Shown: positions 1 through 9,330, counted from the stretch's first letter. The stretch is DNA of 64,000 nt from an uncultured Victivallales bacterium (GCA_934661375.1 CAKUJH010000002.1:62001-126000), one strand, 5' to 3'. A program made the numbers and translations. Notes: generated by a model from the letters alone, not told the origin.

Positions 1-919
1 CGCCGCTCATGTGATTGATGTAGCCGTGCAGCATTTCGCCGCAGACGAGCTTGTCTTTGTTTTCCGGTCTGGCAAGTTCGGCGTGCAGCAGCGGAGCGAT
101 CTCGCTGTCCCAGAGCCGGAAATCGGTGATCTGAGTGTATTCTTCTGTCAGCCGCCGCGTGCCGGGAATAAGCTGGATGGCTCCGAAGACCCGCAGGATG
201 TCGGCAATGCGCTGCCGGTATTTCGTCCGCAGAGCATCGTCCCACCGGCCTTTTCGGTAAAAGGTATTTTCATCATCATTGTCTATCTTCAAGCTGCCGA
301 AGACAACAAAGGCGTCCCCGAACTCCTGCTTCAAACCGGACAGGAACTTTTCCATTGCCGGAAGAGCGATATAGGCGGAATTGTAAGTGGAAATCGGGAT
401 GCGTCCGTTGATTTTCGGCGAAAAAGGCGACGCCAGCGCCATCCTGAGCACATGACGGGCATTTTCGCCGTCCACGGTATATCTGCCGCTCTCTCCGAAG
501 GAGAATTGCAGAAATTCCCAGTAGTTCTTCAGCTGTGGAGCTTTTTCCAGAAGTTTCAATGCGCGGCCGGCATTCCTCTGCAGCTTGCCGCCCGCAGAAC
601 TGAGACTTCCGCCGCCGTCGAAGCCGTAGCTCTGGCGGATGAGACAGTCCCGGACAAATGATTCTTCAGTAAGGGTAATGAAATTGGTTTTACCCCGGAT
701 GGTCCGGTCAAAAAAGAGAGGCCGATCAATATATCCGTCTAAAAAGTTCTGGAACAGACCGTACTTGTACTGTATCTCGGGGTACATCAGCGTCCGCGGG
801 GCAATCCGCCGTCGCACGGGGACGGGCAAAGGACCGCTTTCGGTGCGCGTGAAGGGGATGTCTTCCGCCTGTAATGACAACAGCAGAAACGGCAGGGCTG
901 CCAACATTTTTTTCATCAT
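1..919 (-). CDS. Secreted protein of unknown function, cut by the left edge (possible glycosidase)
   Basis: About 306 residues are visible and the frame is still open at base 1, so the C-terminus is missing. It starts with a clear signal peptide (MMKKMLAALPFLLLSLQAED). An AGGAGG ribosome site at 930-935 lies ten bases before the ATG ending at 919, which supports this start. The visible part contains FDGGGSLSS and LWDSEIAPLLHAELARPENK, with the look of a TIM-barrel sugar hydrolase, but I recognise no family motif with certainty. It lies 31 bases downstream of the glutamine amidotransferase gene on the same strand and is probably the last visible gene of the AraC-adjacent sugar locus. Confidence 0.7.
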   Translation of the reverse strand, partial: MMKKMLAALPFLLLSLQAEDIPFTRTESGPLPVPVRRRIAPRTLMYPEIQYKYGLFQNFLDGYIDRPLFFDRTIRGKTNFITLTEESFVRDCLIRQSYGFDGGGSLSSAGGKLQRNAGRALKLLEKAPQLKNYWEFLQFSFGESGRYTVDGENARHVLRMALASPFSPKINGRIPISTYNSAYIALPAMEKFLSGLKQEFGDAFVVFGSLKIDNDDENTFYRKGRWDDALRTKYRQRIADILRVFGAIQLIPGTRRLTEEYTQITDFRLWDSEIAPLLHAELARPENKDKLVCGEMLHGYINHMSG

Positions 920-950
920 TTCAAGTTTGCCTCCTGATCCAGTGGTTTGT

Positions 951-1970
951 TTATTCCGCCGAATGAATTGTGAAAATGCGGCCGGGAACATCCTTCCAGC
1001 CGGGAACAAGTCCGGGCTCGAAACGGATTCCGCCCGCAGCGGCGAGGGTTTCGAGCATGCGATAGGCTGTGACGGCGCGGTACTCCAGACTTCTGTGTCC
1101 GAAGAGCGGACTGACTGCGATGTCGCAGAGTTTGCCCAGAGTCAGTCCCGGATTTTCTTTGATCGCTGCCCGGAAAGCGGGCAGTGCCTTTTCGGGAATG
1201 CGCGTGTCGATGGGCGGGTAATTTTCGGTCAAACGCTCGCGGCGGAACTCACCATCCGCAGTGACGAAGCCTACTGAGTTGCCGGGGATCTCCATTGCAT
1301 AACCGGGTACGCCGAGCGAAGTTACCGAAAGCCAGACGGAATGTTCCTCGAAGTTGCAGACCACATGCTGGTTCACATTGACGAACCCGATGAACCCGGG
1401 GCGGTCGCGGAAGAGGAAGATCGTGGCCGATTCCTCCGGCAGGGAACCACATACCGTTTTCATCGCCGCCACCGGGTCGCCGTGCGCAAGATAATGCTCC
1501 TCCACCGCATTGACCACGATGTCGGACATGCTGGCGCGGGTTCCATCCGTCAGCGCGAAACTGCGTGCCGCCTCTTCGGGGATGGCGCTGCGGCATTTGC
1601 GTCCGCGGGCCAACATGGAGTTTCCGCAGACAGTGAACTTTTCGACGTTGTCCTTGAATATTCCGGTCGACCCCTGCGAGACCAGCGCCACGACGCCGTC
1701 AGCACCCACGAAGGGATGAGCACGGTTGGCGTCGCCGCCCGAAGCGGTACGGCTGTGGATCAATCCCGCGCAGCCGGGAAAGTCATCAAGATGGTATTTC
1801 TGCTGCCACACCTCGGTACAGCCGACGCACTTTTCCCAATGCAGGCCGTTTTCGTCCATTGTGACCAGACCGGTGTAATACCCGCCCCAGATACCCTCAA
1901 TTTTCCGCAGAGACTCCCATAGCAGCGGCGCCGCCGACTGGTTTCCCGCATACGCACTCCATACACACAT
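951..1970 (-). CDS. Stand-alone class II glutamine amidotransferase (Ntn hydrolase)
   Basis: The N-terminus reads MCVWSAYAG, so removal of Met would expose Cys2, the expected nucleophile of class II glutamine amidotransferases (GlmS, PurF, GltB type). Residues 71-87 (IHSRTASGGDANRAHPF) match the family motif built around HTRWATHG and AHP. An in-frame ATG lies six bases upstream (ending 1976), but the GGAG ribosome site sits only three bases before it and nine before the chosen ATG. The chosen start is also the one that gives an N-terminal Cys. No synthase or sugar-isomerase domain follows: the rest (about residues 110-339) is unassigned. The acceptor of the ammonia is unknown, and it may act as a hydrolase. 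Confidence 0.75.
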   Translation of the reverse strand: MCVWSAYAGNQSAAPLLWESLRKIEGIWGGYYTGLVTMDENGLHWEKCVGCTEVWQQKYHLDDFPGCAGLIHSRTASGGDANRAHPFVGADGVVALVSQGSTGIFKDNVEKFTVCGNSMLARGRKCRSAIPEEAARSFALTDGTRASMSDIVVNAVEEHYLAHGDPVAAMKTVCGSLPEESATIFLFRDRPGFIGFVNVNQHVVCNFEEHSVWLSVTSLGVPGYAMEIPGNSVGFVTADGEFRRERLTENYPPIDTRIPEKALPAFRAAIKENPGLTLGKLCDIAVSPLFGHRSLEYRAVTAYRMLETLAAAGGIRFEPGLVPGWKDVPGRIFTIHSAE

Positions 1971-2097
1971 CTCCATTATCTCCTTAAATTATGTCCGATC
2001 ATAGAAAGAATACTTGAAAATGAGATTCTTCCTGCAATTGAACCGTCTTTTTTTTATTTACTGTCCGGTGTTTCTTCCTGCATAAAAATTTCCTCGG

Positions 2098-2910
2098 TCA
2101 ACGGAACCAGGAGGAAACGGTCCCGCCCATCACCGCATCTCGCAATTCCTTTGAGCTGGAAACTTTGGAAAGGATCTGCTCATAATGCAGCTTTGCTCTG
2201 TCCTGAATTTCCGGATATTTCACATAACAGTCGGAACCGAAGACCAGCTTGAAGAAAAATTTCGTATTGTTTTCGCAGAGCAGAACAGCAGGACGGAGCA
2301 ATTCTGCCAATCGCTCGGGTGAAAGTCCCTGCCAGCTTCCGTTGCCGGCGAGATCAGCATAGACATTGGGATGCATTTTGATCATTTCGGCCGCCTGAAG
2401 CCGCCAGAATCCAGTACCCAGATGGGCAATGACGATGCGGAGCTTCGGAAAGGAGCGGGCCGGCCGGTCAAGGTTGACAGGATCCATATTTTTCAAAATC
2501 GGACGCCGGGTACGGACATCTTCCTCATTCGGCCGGTAATTCCCGGTGTGGAAAAGGATCGGCAAGCCCAGTTTTTCACACTCCTCGTAGAGCGGCATGT
2601 AATAATCGTGGTCGTACTCGTAATAGGGATAGATGCATTTGACGCCCTTGATGCCGCGATCGACCCAGCGATGGAATGAGTCCAGATCGACTGGTTTATC
2701 CCATAGCTCGACCTTGGCCATGGGAATCAGAATATCCTTATACCCGCTGCAAAAATCGATCACCTTGTCGTTGGGAACCATGTCGTGTCCGCCGTAATGA
2801 AGTCCGCCGGACATTGCCGCCCGGCAGTTGTTTTTTTCGCAATTACGGACAAATTTGCGGACCTGGTCCGGGTCGTTGCTGTTGAAATGAGCGTGAAAGT
2901 CGAGATCCAT
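2098..2910 (-). CDS. Amidohydrolase-2 family metal-dependent hydrolase
   Basis: This is a 270-residue TIM-barrel hydrolase. The N-terminal HxH metal motif is visible in MDLDFHAHF. Later barrel strands carry LFHTGNY (about residue 140), VIAHLGTG (about 180) and VFGSDC (about 240), the usual order of His, His and Asp ligands in the amidohydrolase-2 family. Known members include decarboxylases and sugar-acid lactonases such as L-fuconolactonase. Beside an HpcH/HpaI aldolase and a 2-hydroxyacid dehydrogenase, a lactonase or sugar-acid role is an inference. An AAGGAG site seven bases before the ATG supports the start. There is no signal peptide, so it is cytoplasmic. Confidence 0.8.
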   Translation of the reverse strand: MDLDFHAHFNSNDPDQVRKFVRNCEKNNCRAAMSGGLHYGGHDMVPNDKVIDFCSGYKDILIPMAKVELWDKPVDLDSFHRWVDRGIKGVKCIYPYYEYDHDYYMPLYEECEKLGLPILFHTGNYRPNEEDVRTRRPILKNMDPVNLDRPARSFPKLRIVIAHLGTGFWRLQAAEMIKMHPNVYADLAGNGSWQGLSPERLAELLRPAVLLCENNTKFFFKLVFGSDCYVKYPEIQDRAKLHYEQILSKVSSSKELRDAVMGGTVSSWFR

Positions 2911-2977
2911 GTTTTTTCTCCTTGTCCGGCAGCAGATCTGCCGATCTGATGTTACTGTGCCTCGGAAATCGCTTCTG

Positions 2978-3733
2978 TTATTTTGACGGCCAGAAATAAG
3001 GATTTCTGGTACTGGGTCCCGGAGTCGCTACGAACGGACGCTGCAGCTTGTTTTCCGCCGCCTTCATGCTGTCGGCGTGTCCGTCGACCCAGAGAATGTT
3101 CGCGGACCCTGTATGACGGGAGTTGATGTGACCAGCTTTGTCGGCCCAGTAGTGGTAGATCAGGATTGTTGGAACGATACTTTTGGTTGTGATATGCTGC
3201 GAATCGGCCATCAGCACTTTGCCGGAGGGATTGCGCACGTAGGCTGACTTCATGCGGTTGGAAAAGGGCACGGTCACCGGGACGGATCTGCTCATCAGAT
3301 AATGGTTCGCCCCGTACCCCCCCAGTGTCCAGTTGTAGGCGTTGTCATTGGAGATCAGCACCGAGGCACGCTGGGGTTTGGTTTTTTCTTTCTCTTCTCC
3401 GGAGGACGAAGAATAGGCGGAAGGACAGAAAATAATTTTCGGATCGGTCATTATATTGGCCTTCCAGAGATCCTGCATATAGTTGTTTATGTTGGAATTC
3501 TCTTCGGCATTGTCCGCTCGAAAGGGATACATTCCGAAGGTATCTTCATACAGCGTCATACAAGTCCCCAGTTGTTTGAGCTGATTGGTGCACAGTATCT
3601 GTTTGGCGCGTTCCCGTGCCTTCTGCAGGGCAGGAAGAAGCATTCCCGCCAGGATCGCGATGACCGCTATCACCACGAGGAGTTCTATCAAGGTGAAATT
3701 CCACCAAAATGTTGCTCTTTGCCGATGATTCAT
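2978..3733 (-). CDS. Prepilin-like protein with H-X9-DG C-terminal motif
   Basis: A type IV pilin/type II pseudopilin N-terminus is visible: a short basic leader, then FTLIELLVVIAVIAILAGML with Glu five residues into the hydrophobic helix, as prepilin peptidase substrates have. The C-terminal part contains HTGSANILWVDG, which is His, nine residues, then Asp-Gly. This is the H-X9-DG signature of a large family in Planctomycetota and Lentisphaerota. An AAGGAGG site five bases upstream picks the ATG at 3733 over the one at 3748. The globular part is probably exported and anchored by its N-terminal helix. Its place inside a sugar-degradation operon suggests a surface role in polysaccharide handling, but that is inference. 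Confidence 0.9.
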   Translation of the reverse strand: MNHRQRATFWWNFTLIELLVVIAVIAILAGMLLPALQKARERAKQILCTNQLKQLGTCMTLYEDTFGMYPFRADNAEENSNINNYMQDLWKANIMTDPKIIFCPSAYSSSSGEEKEKTKPQRASVLISNDNAYNWTLGGYGANHYLMSRSVPVTVPFSNRMKSAYVRNPSGKVLMADSQHITTKSIVPTILIYHYWADKAGHINSRHTGSANILWVDGHADSMKAAENKLQRPFVATPGPSTRNPYFWPSK

Positions 3734-3766
3734 GCAGACCTCCTTCATTTTATATTGTTTATGGGT

Positions 3767-6118
3767 TCAGTAAATTTCAAGCTCAAATGTTATTTGTGAA
3801 CGGTCACTTTCCAGCTGATTGCGGAATTCCAGCGTATGTTCCCCGCTGTCCGTAATCAATTTGACCATGACAAAGTTATAAAACGGTTCATGCCGGTAAA
3901 AACTTTTTACTGCAACGCGATGCCGCCCCTTGCCCAGCAGTGCAGCCAAATCAACGGGTGCGGTCGTGGTTCCCGGCAGTATCCGCGCGGCATTTTTGCT
4001 GTCCGGAGCGACCATGCCGTCCGGAGTGATGATGCCGAGAGCGCGGAATCCGTCTGATTCGATCACTCCCAAAGTCACATCTTCATCATAAAGGTCGACC
4101 ACCATGGAATCTTCCAGTGCCGTACAAAGACGGTCGTCCAGATACAAGCGCAATTCGGCTTTTGAAGTCGGTTCGGAGTGACGCCATTGTTTCTGGATTT
4201 CAATTTCATCCAGAAATGCTTTTCCGGATTGTCCATAACCGGGATAATCCTTTTCAAAGTCCGTCAGTGCCGAATTGTCCGGGGCGAAATAAAACGCTTC
4301 CGCCGGATATGCGGCGAAATCAGCCGAAATTTTCTCTGTCTTGACAGCCTTGCCCGGAGACAGTTCGTCCGGGGCAAGCCGGTAACACCCCTTTCCGCTC
4401 GGATCGAAGCCGGTCACTTTCCAATTTACGGAAACTTCGCCTTTTCCGCCGAAATCGGACAAGACAAGCAATGCCCTTTCGTTGTCGGCGGAGATCATGA
4501 GATAATGCCCTATCCCTTTTACTCCGCCCCAGATGCCGGAGCAGTTGTAATCGCTGAAAACCTTAACATTGCGTTCCGAGCTGAAAAGTTTCCAGATCCG
4601 CCACAGCGGACGGAACGCCGTATCATTGATACCCGGTTCCGGCGGATGGAGCAATGACGATGACGCGAATTGCATCCCCAGCGGAGAATGCGGAAATTGT
4701 CCGGCTGAAGCGATGAAGGGGATCATGTCCGTTGTGGCATATTCGGGGAAAGCCGCGCTCCACAAGGAACCCGGAGCAGCCGCGGCCATGGTGAAATATT
4801 CGAATTCACGCCGTCCCGCAAGAAGTTGTCCGCGTTCGCCTTCACCGGAAATATACGCATCGCAGAAATTTATTCCCACGTTGCTGAACCATGCGCCCGT
4901 GTGACCGATAAGCAGCCCGTTTTCTCCGAGATTGTCCCGAAGCCGTTTCAAGGTGAGATAGTGCTGATAATACAGCACCGTGCCGCCGCATGCGAACTCC
5001 TCGGGAGGCATCATCCGGCTCATCGGCCCGGCATAATCCATGTAAAAGCCGTCGCGATCCTTGTCCAGCAGACGGGAAAACCATTCGCCGTACCCTTCCG
5101 CAATTTCTTTTTCATTGCCGCGGATATAGAGCAGCAGGGAGATCCCGTATTTTGCCGCAGCATCTCTGACCATGCGGAATTTTTCCAGATCGTAAGGAAT
5201 GGACCCGTTGGCGGCATCGCGCCGCCAATTGGAATGGACGATCAGCATCGTGCATCCGGAACGCGCAATGGTCTCCAATTCATCGGCTGTCGGATAATGC
5301 CGATAGTTGTCGATAAATTGGTAGCAGTGCTGCGGCGGCAGTTTGCGCCGGGTCTCCGGCGGAACGATCCGCCAGCCCCAGCGGTTGCGCCATTGAAGCG
5401 GACGATGATCCTTCGTCGTGCCGGTGGTCTGGAAGTTCCATTCCACGACTGGCGATTTACCTTCCCACCGGATCCGGCCGCCGCTCTGGGCATTGTCCCC
5501 GTCGAGGACGGCTCCCGACTCCAGAAACACCTCTGCGTAGAGCGACGGTCCGGCCTCCCGGAAAAGATTGAACGAATATTCGATCGGCAGATTGCCTTCA
5601 CATTCGATATCCTTTCTTGCCGGGACAAAACGCTGTGCCGCAATCCGCTGGATATCCGCCGCTCCTCCGCTGTCAAAACGCGGAAATACGGCGAAACGGC
5701 AGTCATCGAACGAGGAAAAATCAAACGGGAACACCAATTTGAAGTTGCGGCAAACCGGAGGATGCGCTGTCTCCACATGAAGTATTGCCGAACAGAACAC
5801 CGTTCCATCCGGGAAAAACTCATACCGCAGAGACAACTTGAAATCGGGGACCCAGTTTCCCGCCGGATCCACCCAACCGAGCCGGGAAAATTCCACGACT
5901 TCCGCGCCGTTCTGGAAATAATGTCCGGGCTCACAGAGCGATGCGCCCGGCTGGATCCGGCCGATATTTTCTATTTCTATGGACAATTCAAACCCTTTGG
6001 GAGCAATGATCCGTTCCCCGTCAAATTCCTTTACGGAAATAAATGCGGGAATGCCGTTGCTTTCCGGAGTAAAAATCACTCGGTTTTCGGACTGAGCAAT
6101 TTCGATGATCTTGTTCAT
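3767..6118 (-). CDS. Large glycosidase-like protein, family not assigned
   Basis: The protein has 783 residues and no signal peptide. The N-terminal third looks beta-rich. The middle looks like a TIM barrel: MLIVHSNWRRDAANG, then YGISLLLYIRGNE, then DGFYMDYAGP with a strand-end Asp, and later LLIGHTGAWFSN and DAYISGEGERG. The C-terminal third is again beta-rich (RLYLDDRLCTALED, HRVAVKSFYRHEPF). That layout is typical of glycoside hydrolases related to alpha-galactosidase or DUF6067-type proteins, but I cannot name a family. The ATG at 6118 follows GGGAG by 11 bases and is preferred over the TTG at 6136. It lies 24 bases after the esterase gene and is co-directional with it. Confidence 0.75.
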   Translation of the reverse strand: MNKIIEIAQSENRVIFTPESNGIPAFISVKEFDGERIIAPKGFELSIEIENIGRIQPGASLCEPGHYFQNGAEVVEFSRLGWVDPAGNWVPDFKLSLRYEFFPDGTVFCSAILHVETAHPPVCRNFKLVFPFDFSSFDDCRFAVFPRFDSGGAADIQRIAAQRFVPARKDIECEGNLPIEYSFNLFREAGPSLYAEVFLESGAVLDGDNAQSGGRIRWEGKSPVVEWNFQTTGTTKDHRPLQWRNRWGWRIVPPETRRKLPPQHCYQFIDNYRHYPTADELETIARSGCTMLIVHSNWRRDAANGSIPYDLEKFRMVRDAAAKYGISLLLYIRGNEKEIAEGYGEWFSRLLDKDRDGFYMDYAGPMSRMMPPEEFACGGTVLYYQHYLTLKRLRDNLGENGLLIGHTGAWFSNVGINFCDAYISGEGERGQLLAGRREFEYFTMAAAAPGSLWSAAFPEYATTDMIPFIASAGQFPHSPLGMQFASSSLLHPPEPGINDTAFRPLWRIWKLFSSERNVKVFSDYNCSGIWGGVKGIGHYLMISADNERALLVLSDFGGKGEVSVNWKVTGFDPSGKGCYRLAPDELSPGKAVKTEKISADFAAYPAEAFYFAPDNSALTDFEKDYPGYGQSGKAFLDEIEIQKQWRHSEPTSKAELRLYLDDRLCTALEDSMVVDLYDEDVTLGVIESDGFRALGIITPDGMVAPDSKNAARILPGTTTAPVDLAALLGKGRHRVAVKSFYRHEPFYNFVMVKLITDSGEHTLEFRNQLESDRSQITFELEIY

Positions 6119-6142
6119 GAAAAAGATGTCTCCCAAGGGGGT

Positions 6143-7471
6143 TCAGTTTTCTGCTCTGACTTTCGCGCATTCTTTGGCCACGAGCGGACCATTGACTGCG
6201 AAGACGCCCCGTTCTCCATTTTTCAGACTGACGCCATGTGTGCCCAGAACGACGTTGACAATGGATTTTTCACAGGACAGAGAGTTGTAAACAGCATAGT
6301 CGGATGTCGGAGGACAGGTGGTATCGATAAAGCCCGTGCTCATGGCTACACGACATTTAATCCGTTTGGCAAAATTCACCATATCGAAGTAACGCATCGT
6401 CTTCCGTGCGGCGGCAAGTTCCTCCGGCTGATTTTTTAGCCGGACAAACAGGTTCGGCCAGCCGGGGGACTGCTGACTGTCTGCACCGAAGTGGTCGCAG
6501 AGTGCCGGAGCATTGGCCACGCAGAGAACCACCTTGGGTTCGAAATATGCCGCCGCCAATGCCTGTGTCCCGCCCAGACTGCCGCCTCGGGAAATGATTG
6601 TCTTCCCGTTCCATTCCGGACGGCTTTTCAAATATTCGAGCGAGAGAGCCACCCGCATGAAAATTTTGAAGATACGATATTTCCGCGGATCGGCGGTGTC
6701 ACGGAACATATAGTCGCGGATCTCTTCGGATTTCCGCCATTTGCCCTTTTCCTTCGGGGGAATGTCAACGGGAATATCGTGAAGGTTCATATCAAAGACG
6801 AGAGCCCGGTATGCTGCTGCGATATTGATTTTTGCCGCATAGGTGGTACCGATCGTGCTTGCGCCGTTGAACATGACAACGATCGGCAGGGTGCCGGGTT
6901 TTGCATCGGGAGGAATCAGCAGGTAACCATTCGCACGGATTTCCCCGTTATCCAATTGGACTTTGTAAACTTTGACCCCGGAACGGATTTTGGGATCAGC
7001 CACCGGTTCTACTTCCGATTTGATCTTGCGGCTGCGCAGGGCCTTGAGCTCTTTTGCCCAGAATTCGTCAAAATCCGGAGTATCCGGAGTGCCGGGCTGG
7101 ATTTTTTCCGGCTCGACGCCCGCACCTGCCCAGGTCTTCAGCGTCTTTTTCCCTTCTTTCGTCGAAACTGTAAGCAGAACGAAGCCGGGACGGTCCAACT
7201 GGGTGACCAGTTCCTGCGGCTCTTCTCCCGAAACGATCTCACCACGCTTGAGAAGCCCGCCATCGCCTTTCAGCGTATAGGAGAGTGTCCGTCCGCTTTC
7301 GGGAGAACCGTCTTCCTTGGTCACCGCGATCCGGAAAGTGATTTTTTCACCCGCCTGGAAGAGGGCGCTTTCTTTCGTGCACTCTGCAGAAAGCTTCGGT
7401 TCAGCATGGACCGTGGAGACAGCCACAAAACTCAAAAGAGCTGCCGCAGTCGAAAATACGGTTCTTTTCAT
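6143..7471 (-). CDS. Secreted acetyl-xylan-esterase-like alpha/beta hydrolase
   Basis: The 442-residue protein begins with a signal peptide ending near VSTVHA. Residues about 30-120 look like an immunoglobulin-like beta domain (KITFRIAVTKEDGSPESG). The rest is an alpha/beta hydrolase of the AXE1/dienelactone-hydrolase type, with the region PDTPDFDEFWAKELKAL typical of cephalosporin-C deacetylase and acetyl-xylan esterase relatives. The nucleophile is Ser298 in RGGSLGGTQA. A late GFIDTTCPP carries the likely acid and a late GTHGV the likely His. An AAAGGA site six bases before the ATG at 7471 supports this start over the ATG at 7492. It probably removes acetyl or similar esters from polysaccharides in the periplasm. 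Confidence 0.85.
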   Translation of the reverse strand: MKRTVFSTAAALLSFVAVSTVHAEPKLSAECTKESALFQAGEKITFRIAVTKEDGSPESGRTLSYTLKGDGGLLKRGEIVSGEEPQELVTQLDRPGFVLLTVSTKEGKKTLKTWAGAGVEPEKIQPGTPDTPDFDEFWAKELKALRSRKIKSEVEPVADPKIRSGVKVYKVQLDNGEIRANGYLLIPPDAKPGTLPIVVMFNGASTIGTTYAAKINIAAAYRALVFDMNLHDIPVDIPPKEKGKWRKSEEIRDYMFRDTADPRKYRIFKIFMRVALSLEYLKSRPEWNGKTIISRGGSLGGTQALAAAYFEPKVVLCVANAPALCDHFGADSQQSPGWPNLFVRLKNQPEELAAARKTMRYFDMVNFAKRIKCRVAMSTGFIDTTCPPTSDYAVYNSLSCEKSIVNVVLGTHGVSLKNGERGVFAVNGPLVAKECAKVRAEN

Positions 7472-7540
7472 GATGTGTCCTTTCTGTTTCATTGTTATCG
7501 TTCGATATTCAGTCTTTACTCAATTCCCGTTGCAGGAGTT

Positions 7541-8449
7541 TTATTTCCAGCGTCGGGCCGCGTCAATGATTTTTGCCGCGGAACAGCTCCAGAAATTCTT
7601 CTCGAAATCGGCCGAGAAGGCCGCAATGTGCGGGGTCAGGACCACATTGTCCATGCCGAACAGCGGATGATCCTTCGCCGGCGGTTCTTCGCACAGCACA
7701 TCCAGCGCAGCGCCTCCGATCGTGCCGTCTTTCAGCGCCTGGATCAGCGCCGCTTCATCCACGACAGGTCCGCGGGAAGTGTTGACCAGCAGAGCATTCC
7801 GCTTCATCAGGTTCATGCGTCGGGCGTCGATCAAGCCCCGGGTCTCATCGGTCAGCGGACAGTGAAGCGACACGTAATCGGAGGCTTTCAGCAGTTCATC
7901 AAGGTCCATCGAATCCGGCACGAACGGGTCGTAATGAAGCACTTTCATGCGGAATCCGGAAACCATCTGTTCCACGTTCCGTGCGATCCGTCCGTAGCCG
8001 ACCAGTCCCAGCGTGCGTCCGGAAATATGCCAGTTCATGCCGTTGGGTTCTTCCCAGTTTCCGGCGCGGACGGCCTTGTCGTAATGCACAATGCGGCGGA
8101 TCAGTGAAAAAAGCAGGGATACCGCATGTTCCGCCACGCTTTCGGCAATGGATTCCGGGGTGTTCATCACTTCGATCCCCAGTTCTTTCGCCGCGGCGCA
8201 CGGCAGGGCGTCCAGCCCGCTGCCGCTGCGGAAAATTCCTTTGCATTTCGGGAGACGTTTCAGCACCTCGCCCGTCAAACCCGGATTCGGACCGAACATC
8301 CAGACCAGATCGGCATCCTGCGAGAATGCTTCGACTTCTTCCGGAGACTTGCATTTCCGGCAGGCAAGTTCGATCCCGGCCGCCCGGATTTGATCCAGAT
8401 ATTCGGCGGGCACGGCGTTTTCATCTCCGGTGATCAATACCGTTTTCAT
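7541..8449 (-). CDS. D-isomer-specific 2-hydroxyacid dehydrogenase
   Basis: This 302-residue NAD-dependent enzyme has the two-domain layout of the D-2-hydroxyacid dehydrogenases. The NAD-binding loop is visible in LGLVGYGRIA (about residue 145). The catalytic Arg sits in NTSRGPVVDE, and the catalytic His in VLTPHIAAFS near the C-terminus. It would interconvert a 2-oxoacid and a D-2-hydroxyacid; relatives are often annotated as phosphoglycerate or glyoxylate/hydroxypyruvate reductase. Its start codon overlaps the stop of the upstream aldolase gene by four bases (ATGA), implying translational coupling. The pair plausibly handles the aldolase product, but the substrate cannot be read from sequence. 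Confidence 0.9.
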   Translation of the reverse strand: MKTVLITGDENAVPAEYLDQIRAAGIELACRKCKSPEEVEAFSQDADLVWMFGPNPGLTGEVLKRLPKCKGIFRSGSGLDALPCAAAKELGIEVMNTPESIAESVAEHAVSLLFSLIRRIVHYDKAVRAGNWEEPNGMNWHISGRTLGLVGYGRIARNVEQMVSGFRMKVLHYDPFVPDSMDLDELLKASDYVSLHCPLTDETRGLIDARRMNLMKRNALLVNTSRGPVVDEAALIQALKDGTIGGAALDVLCEEPPAKDHPLFGMDNVVLTPHIAAFSADFEKNFWSCSAAKIIDAARRWK

Positions 8450-9210
8450 TGTCCATCCCTTTCCTTGAGCATATTGCGGAATCCCTGAGCCATGAACCCC
8501 CAGTCGCTGCCCATGGCGATCCAGTCCACGCTGCGTTCCTGCCAGCGGGAAAGCGGGCCGGAAGCGGTCCCGAGCAGTTTCCCCGCGGCTTTCGTCTTGC
8601 GGCAGATTTCATCAATGACTTTGTTCAGCTCGTCATCCTCGGTCTGGCACAGGATTCCCATGCTCCCGGAAAGGTCGCAAGGCCCCACGCAAATACTGTC
8701 CAGCCCCGGCACTTTCAGGATCGCGTCCAGATTTTTCACCGCGTCCATATGTTCGATCTGCACGATTACCAGCGGTTCGGAGTCGGAAAGTTTCAGATAT
8801 TCAAACAGATCGTCTTTTCCATAGCGGATCGCCCGGCGCACGCCGCAGCCGCGGATTCCGCGCGGAGGATAGCGGCACGCCGCCACCGCCGCTTCGGCTT
8901 CCTCTGCGGAATTGACCATGGGAATGATCACGCCCGCAGGCGCTAAGTCCAAGACAGGTTTCAGCACGCCAGGATCGTTGTCACAGATCCGAACGAACGG
9001 CGCACATCCCGTGCCGCGGCACGCGGTGACATGCCCTTTGATCGTATCGAGCGTATGCGGTCCGTGTTCCGCGTCAATCCACACAAAATCCAGCCCGCAG
9101 TCGCCCGCGCATTCGCAAACCGCCAGGTCGGAGATCGTTACCACAGCTCCAATTGCAGTTTTGCCAGTGGCAATCGTGGACTTGAAGCGTTCCAGATGAT
9201 TGATTTCCAT
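8446..9210 (-). CDS. HpcH/HpaI aldolase family protein (2-keto-3-deoxy sugar-acid aldolase type)
   Basis: The protein has 254 residues and the class II pyruvate-aldolase fold. Metal and active-site signatures are visible: DFVWIDAEHGPH (about residue 47), VIVQIEHMDAV (about 150) and ICVGPCDLSGSMG (about 180), with the conserved Glu and Asp ligands. Family members cleave 2-keto-3-deoxy acids to pyruvate plus an aldehyde, for example 2-keto-3-deoxy-L-rhamnonate aldolase or HpaI. An AAAGGA site before the ATG at 9210 supports this start over an upstream in-frame ATG at 9258. It is the first gene of the minus-strand locus and overlaps the dehydrogenase by four bases. Confidence 0.9.
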   Translation of the reverse strand: MEINHLERFKSTIATGKTAIGAVVTISDLAVCECAGDCGLDFVWIDAEHGPHTLDTIKGHVTACRGTGCAPFVRICDNDPGVLKPVLDLAPAGVIIPMVNSAEEAEAAVAACRYPPRGIRGCGVRRAIRYGKDDLFEYLKLSDSEPLVIVQIEHMDAVKNLDAILKVPGLDSICVGPCDLSGSMGILCQTEDDELNKVIDEICRKTKAAGKLLGTASGPLSRWQERSVDWIAMGSDWGFMAQGFRNMLKERDGQ

Positions 9211-9286
9211 AAGATTTCCTTTCTTTTTTCTAAAAGGTTTGTCCTCTTTTTGTCTCAATTTTTTTCAGACAACAGAAATAGCTGTC

Positions 9287-9307
9287 GACCACTGGTCGCC
9301 AATGGTC
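9287..9307. promoter_or_regulatory. Candidate operator between aldolase operon and AraC-type gene
   Basis: GACCA-C-TGGTC forms a short palindrome at 9287-9297, and TGGTC is repeated ten bases further on (9303-9307). It sits in the 325-base divergent intergenic region (9211-9535), downstream of the predicted minus-strand promoter. Direct repeats of half-sites are usual for AraC-family regulators. That the neighbouring regulator binds here is inference. Confidence 0.3.
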
Positions 9308-9330
9308 TTTCGCTTGCCCCACTGCGGTTT

